Below are positions 6,013 through 7,162 of a stretch of DNA of 7,162 nt, piece by piece. Under the pieces are notes generated by a model. The model was not told where the DNA came from. It saw only the letters and a program-made list of their open reading frames with translations, and did no database searches. The stretch is from Clostridia bacterium (GTDB lineage Bacteria; Bacillota_A; Clostridia; Oscillospirales; CAG-272). The stretch's first letter is position 1; every line of letters starts with the position of its first letter. Made by a program: the position numbers and the translations under genes. The stretch spans positions 1 through 7,162 of the forward strand of contig JAGAIH010000403.1 of assembly GCA_017626655.1 (NCBI GenBank), read 5' to 3'.

Positions 6013-7162
6013 TCACACCGCAGAGCCTTTCTTGTTTTTGATGAGGATGAAAACGATAAGGGAAGCCAGAAGGACGTCCGCGCAGAGCAGGATCACCCAA
6101 CCGCCCTTGATAGCGGAGGCGAAGCCTCTGCGGGAGAGGGTGCCGTCCGCGGGGGCTTGGGGAGCGGGATGAGCGGCCGTCTCGCCGTCGGTGTCGGGGG
6201 TGGACTCGGTGGGGGCATCGGTGGGAGCCTCGGTCACGCTTTCCTCCTCGGGGGAGGTGTTCAGCAGCACATCGGTGTAGATGCCGTTCTTCAGGATATA
6301 GCGGAAGCGATAACGGTCGTTGGGGGCGCTGTCGCCCAGATCCAGAAACTCCATGGGATCTCCCGCGGTGGTGGAATTGTCCGCCCACTTGAAGTCGAAG
6401 CTATCCCGCCCGTTCAGACAGAGAAGCTCGGAGGATACGCGGATCACCATGCGGTCATCCACCACGGCGTAGTCAGCCTCTCCGACCACGGTGGCCTCAT
6501 TCCATTCCTTGGTGTAAAACCGCTCCACGGTGCATTTGCCGTTCTCGCGGGAGCGGTTGATGATAAAGTCGTAGCCCTCCCATCCGGTGTCGTAGCTGCG
6601 GTCGGCGTTGACGAAGAGGTTCATCCAGTTCTCCCCCTCGGGTGCCGTGATGGGGGCGGCGCAGTCCACGTAGAAGTAGACGTACTCGGCTGTCTTGGAG
6701 ATCTTGGCAGAGACCAGATCGTTGCGTCCCGTTTTATTGGTGTAGTGGAAGCTGCTGAGAAGGGAGGGGGAATCCCGATGGGTCACGTCTCCCACCACGT
6801 CGCGGTAGAGGGCCTCGGCTCCCCGGAACTCGGACAGATCCCCCGACATATCCACCTCAAAGGTGCTTTCACTCTCGGGAATGGGATCCATGCCCTTGAA
6901 GAGGCGGATGTAGTAGGCCATCTGGTAGAAGTAATTGTCCCCGAACCGTCCCCTGATGGGCTCGATATCGCGGGAAAACTCGGCGGTCATGGCGTCAATA
7001 TAGTTGTTCTCCTGAATGGGATCGTCCTTGATGATGGTGTACATACCGGAGATAATCTGCCCGATACCCGCGTTGATGTGCTTACCGAAGGTAAACTCGT
7101 TCCAGCCCGTCAGCATGACGATCTTGGGGGAGCTTTCCAGCGCGTAGGACCATTGCTGGGCA
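6013..7162 (-). CDS. Membrane-anchored glycosidase-like protein with CBM9-like domain, N-terminus beyond the window
   Basis: The frame is open from the right edge to a TGA at 6013-6015, giving the last 382 residues; the ATG at 7116 is internal, since the 15 codons before it are open and conserved in character (S-P-K-I-V-M-L-T-G-W-N-E-F). Counting from the edge: the end of a hydrolase-like barrel with W20-N-E22-F, a block E-F-S-R-D-I-E-P (61-68) and G-D-N-Y-F-Y-Q (74-80) that I recognise from uncharacterised sugar-locus proteins; a CBM9/DOMON-like beta-sandwich about 104-292 (T-G-W-E-G-Y-D-F, F-D-F-K-W-A-D-N, L-G-D-S-A-P-N-D-R-Y); an acidic Thr/Pro stalk 303-340; a membrane helix about 353-374; and a basic tail K-N-K-K. 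By family, CBM9-like modules bind polysaccharide ends. It precedes the lectin gene by 18 bp in one operon. Substrate and exact hydrolase family are not determinable here. Confidence 0.88.
   Translation of the reverse strand, partial: AQQWSYALESSPKIVMLTGWNEFTFGKHINAGIGQIISGMYTIIKDDPIQENNYIDAMTAEFSRDIEPIRGRFGDNYFYQMAYYIRLFKGMDPIPESESTFEVDMSGDLSEFRGAEALYRDVVGDVTHRDSPSLLSSFHYTNKTGRNDLVSAKISKTAEYVYFYVDCAAPITAPEGENWMNLFVNADRSYDTGWEGYDFIINRSRENGKCTVERFYTKEWNEATVVGEADYAVVDDRMVIRVSSELLCLNGRDSFDFKWADNSTTAGDPMEFLDLGDSAPNDRYRFRYILKNGIYTDVLLNTSPEEESVTEAPTDAPTESTPDTDGETAAHPAPQAPADGTLSRRGFASAIKGGWVILLCADVLLASLIVFILIKNKKGSAV

Noticed and set aside
6110..6145. S-R-R-G-F before the C-terminal helix of the W-N-E-F protein, resembling a twin-arginine signal
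   Set aside because: It is at the C-terminal end after the stalk, where the basic residues and helix serve as part of the membrane anchor region.

Overview
The window looks like a carbohydrate-use (glycan-scavenging) locus from an uncultured, GC-rich, low-pathogenicity-style gut Firmicute, most plausibly a Clostridia member of the Oscillospirales or Christensenellales type. This is inferred from strong AGGAGG-type ribosome binding sites, consensus sigma-70/sigma-A promoters, Sec-exported surface proteins with acidic Thr/Asp/Glu/Pro stalks and single C-terminal membrane anchors, and discoidin-rich glycosidase-like proteins. No species can be named from the sequence alone.

Layout. Positions 1-3160 (minus strand) hold the first 1053 codons of a large secreted protein whose C-terminus lies beyond the left edge: signal peptide, F5/8 type C (discoidin) domain, bacterial Ig-like domain, a (beta/alpha)8 glycosidase-like domain with an E-D-E-P motif, a beta-sandwich, two more discoidin domains and the start of an acidic stalk. 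It is divergent from an AraC-family regulator (3301-4200, plus strand). The 140-bp gap between them carries two consensus promoters that face opposite ways and share almost the same -10 bases. A strong hairpin terminator (4209-4251) follows the regulator.

Positions about 4283-4738 (plus strand) hold a piece of a GH127/DUF1680 family glycosidase. It keeps the Cys-Cys motif and surrounding family residues, has lost most of the enzyme on both sides, and has an in-frame TAA near the place where the zinc-binding Glu-x-Cys motif should be. It ends about 12 bp from the stop codon of the next gene.

Positions 4750-7162 (minus strand) hold two genes of one operon 18 bp apart: the C-terminal 382 codons of a glycosidase-like protein with a W-N-E-F motif, a CBM9-like beta-sandwich and a membrane anchor (enters from the right edge), then a 414-residue membrane-anchored concanavalin-A-like lectin protein.

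How they may work together (inference): the three minus-strand proteins are built alike, with an extracellular glycan-binding or hydrolase-like module on a similar acidic stalk; the two whose C-termini are visible end in a membrane helix and short basic tail. The AraC-family protein is the likely local regulator, most directly of the divergent discoidin protein. The GH127 fragment suggests the locus once encoded another enzyme and has been rearranged.
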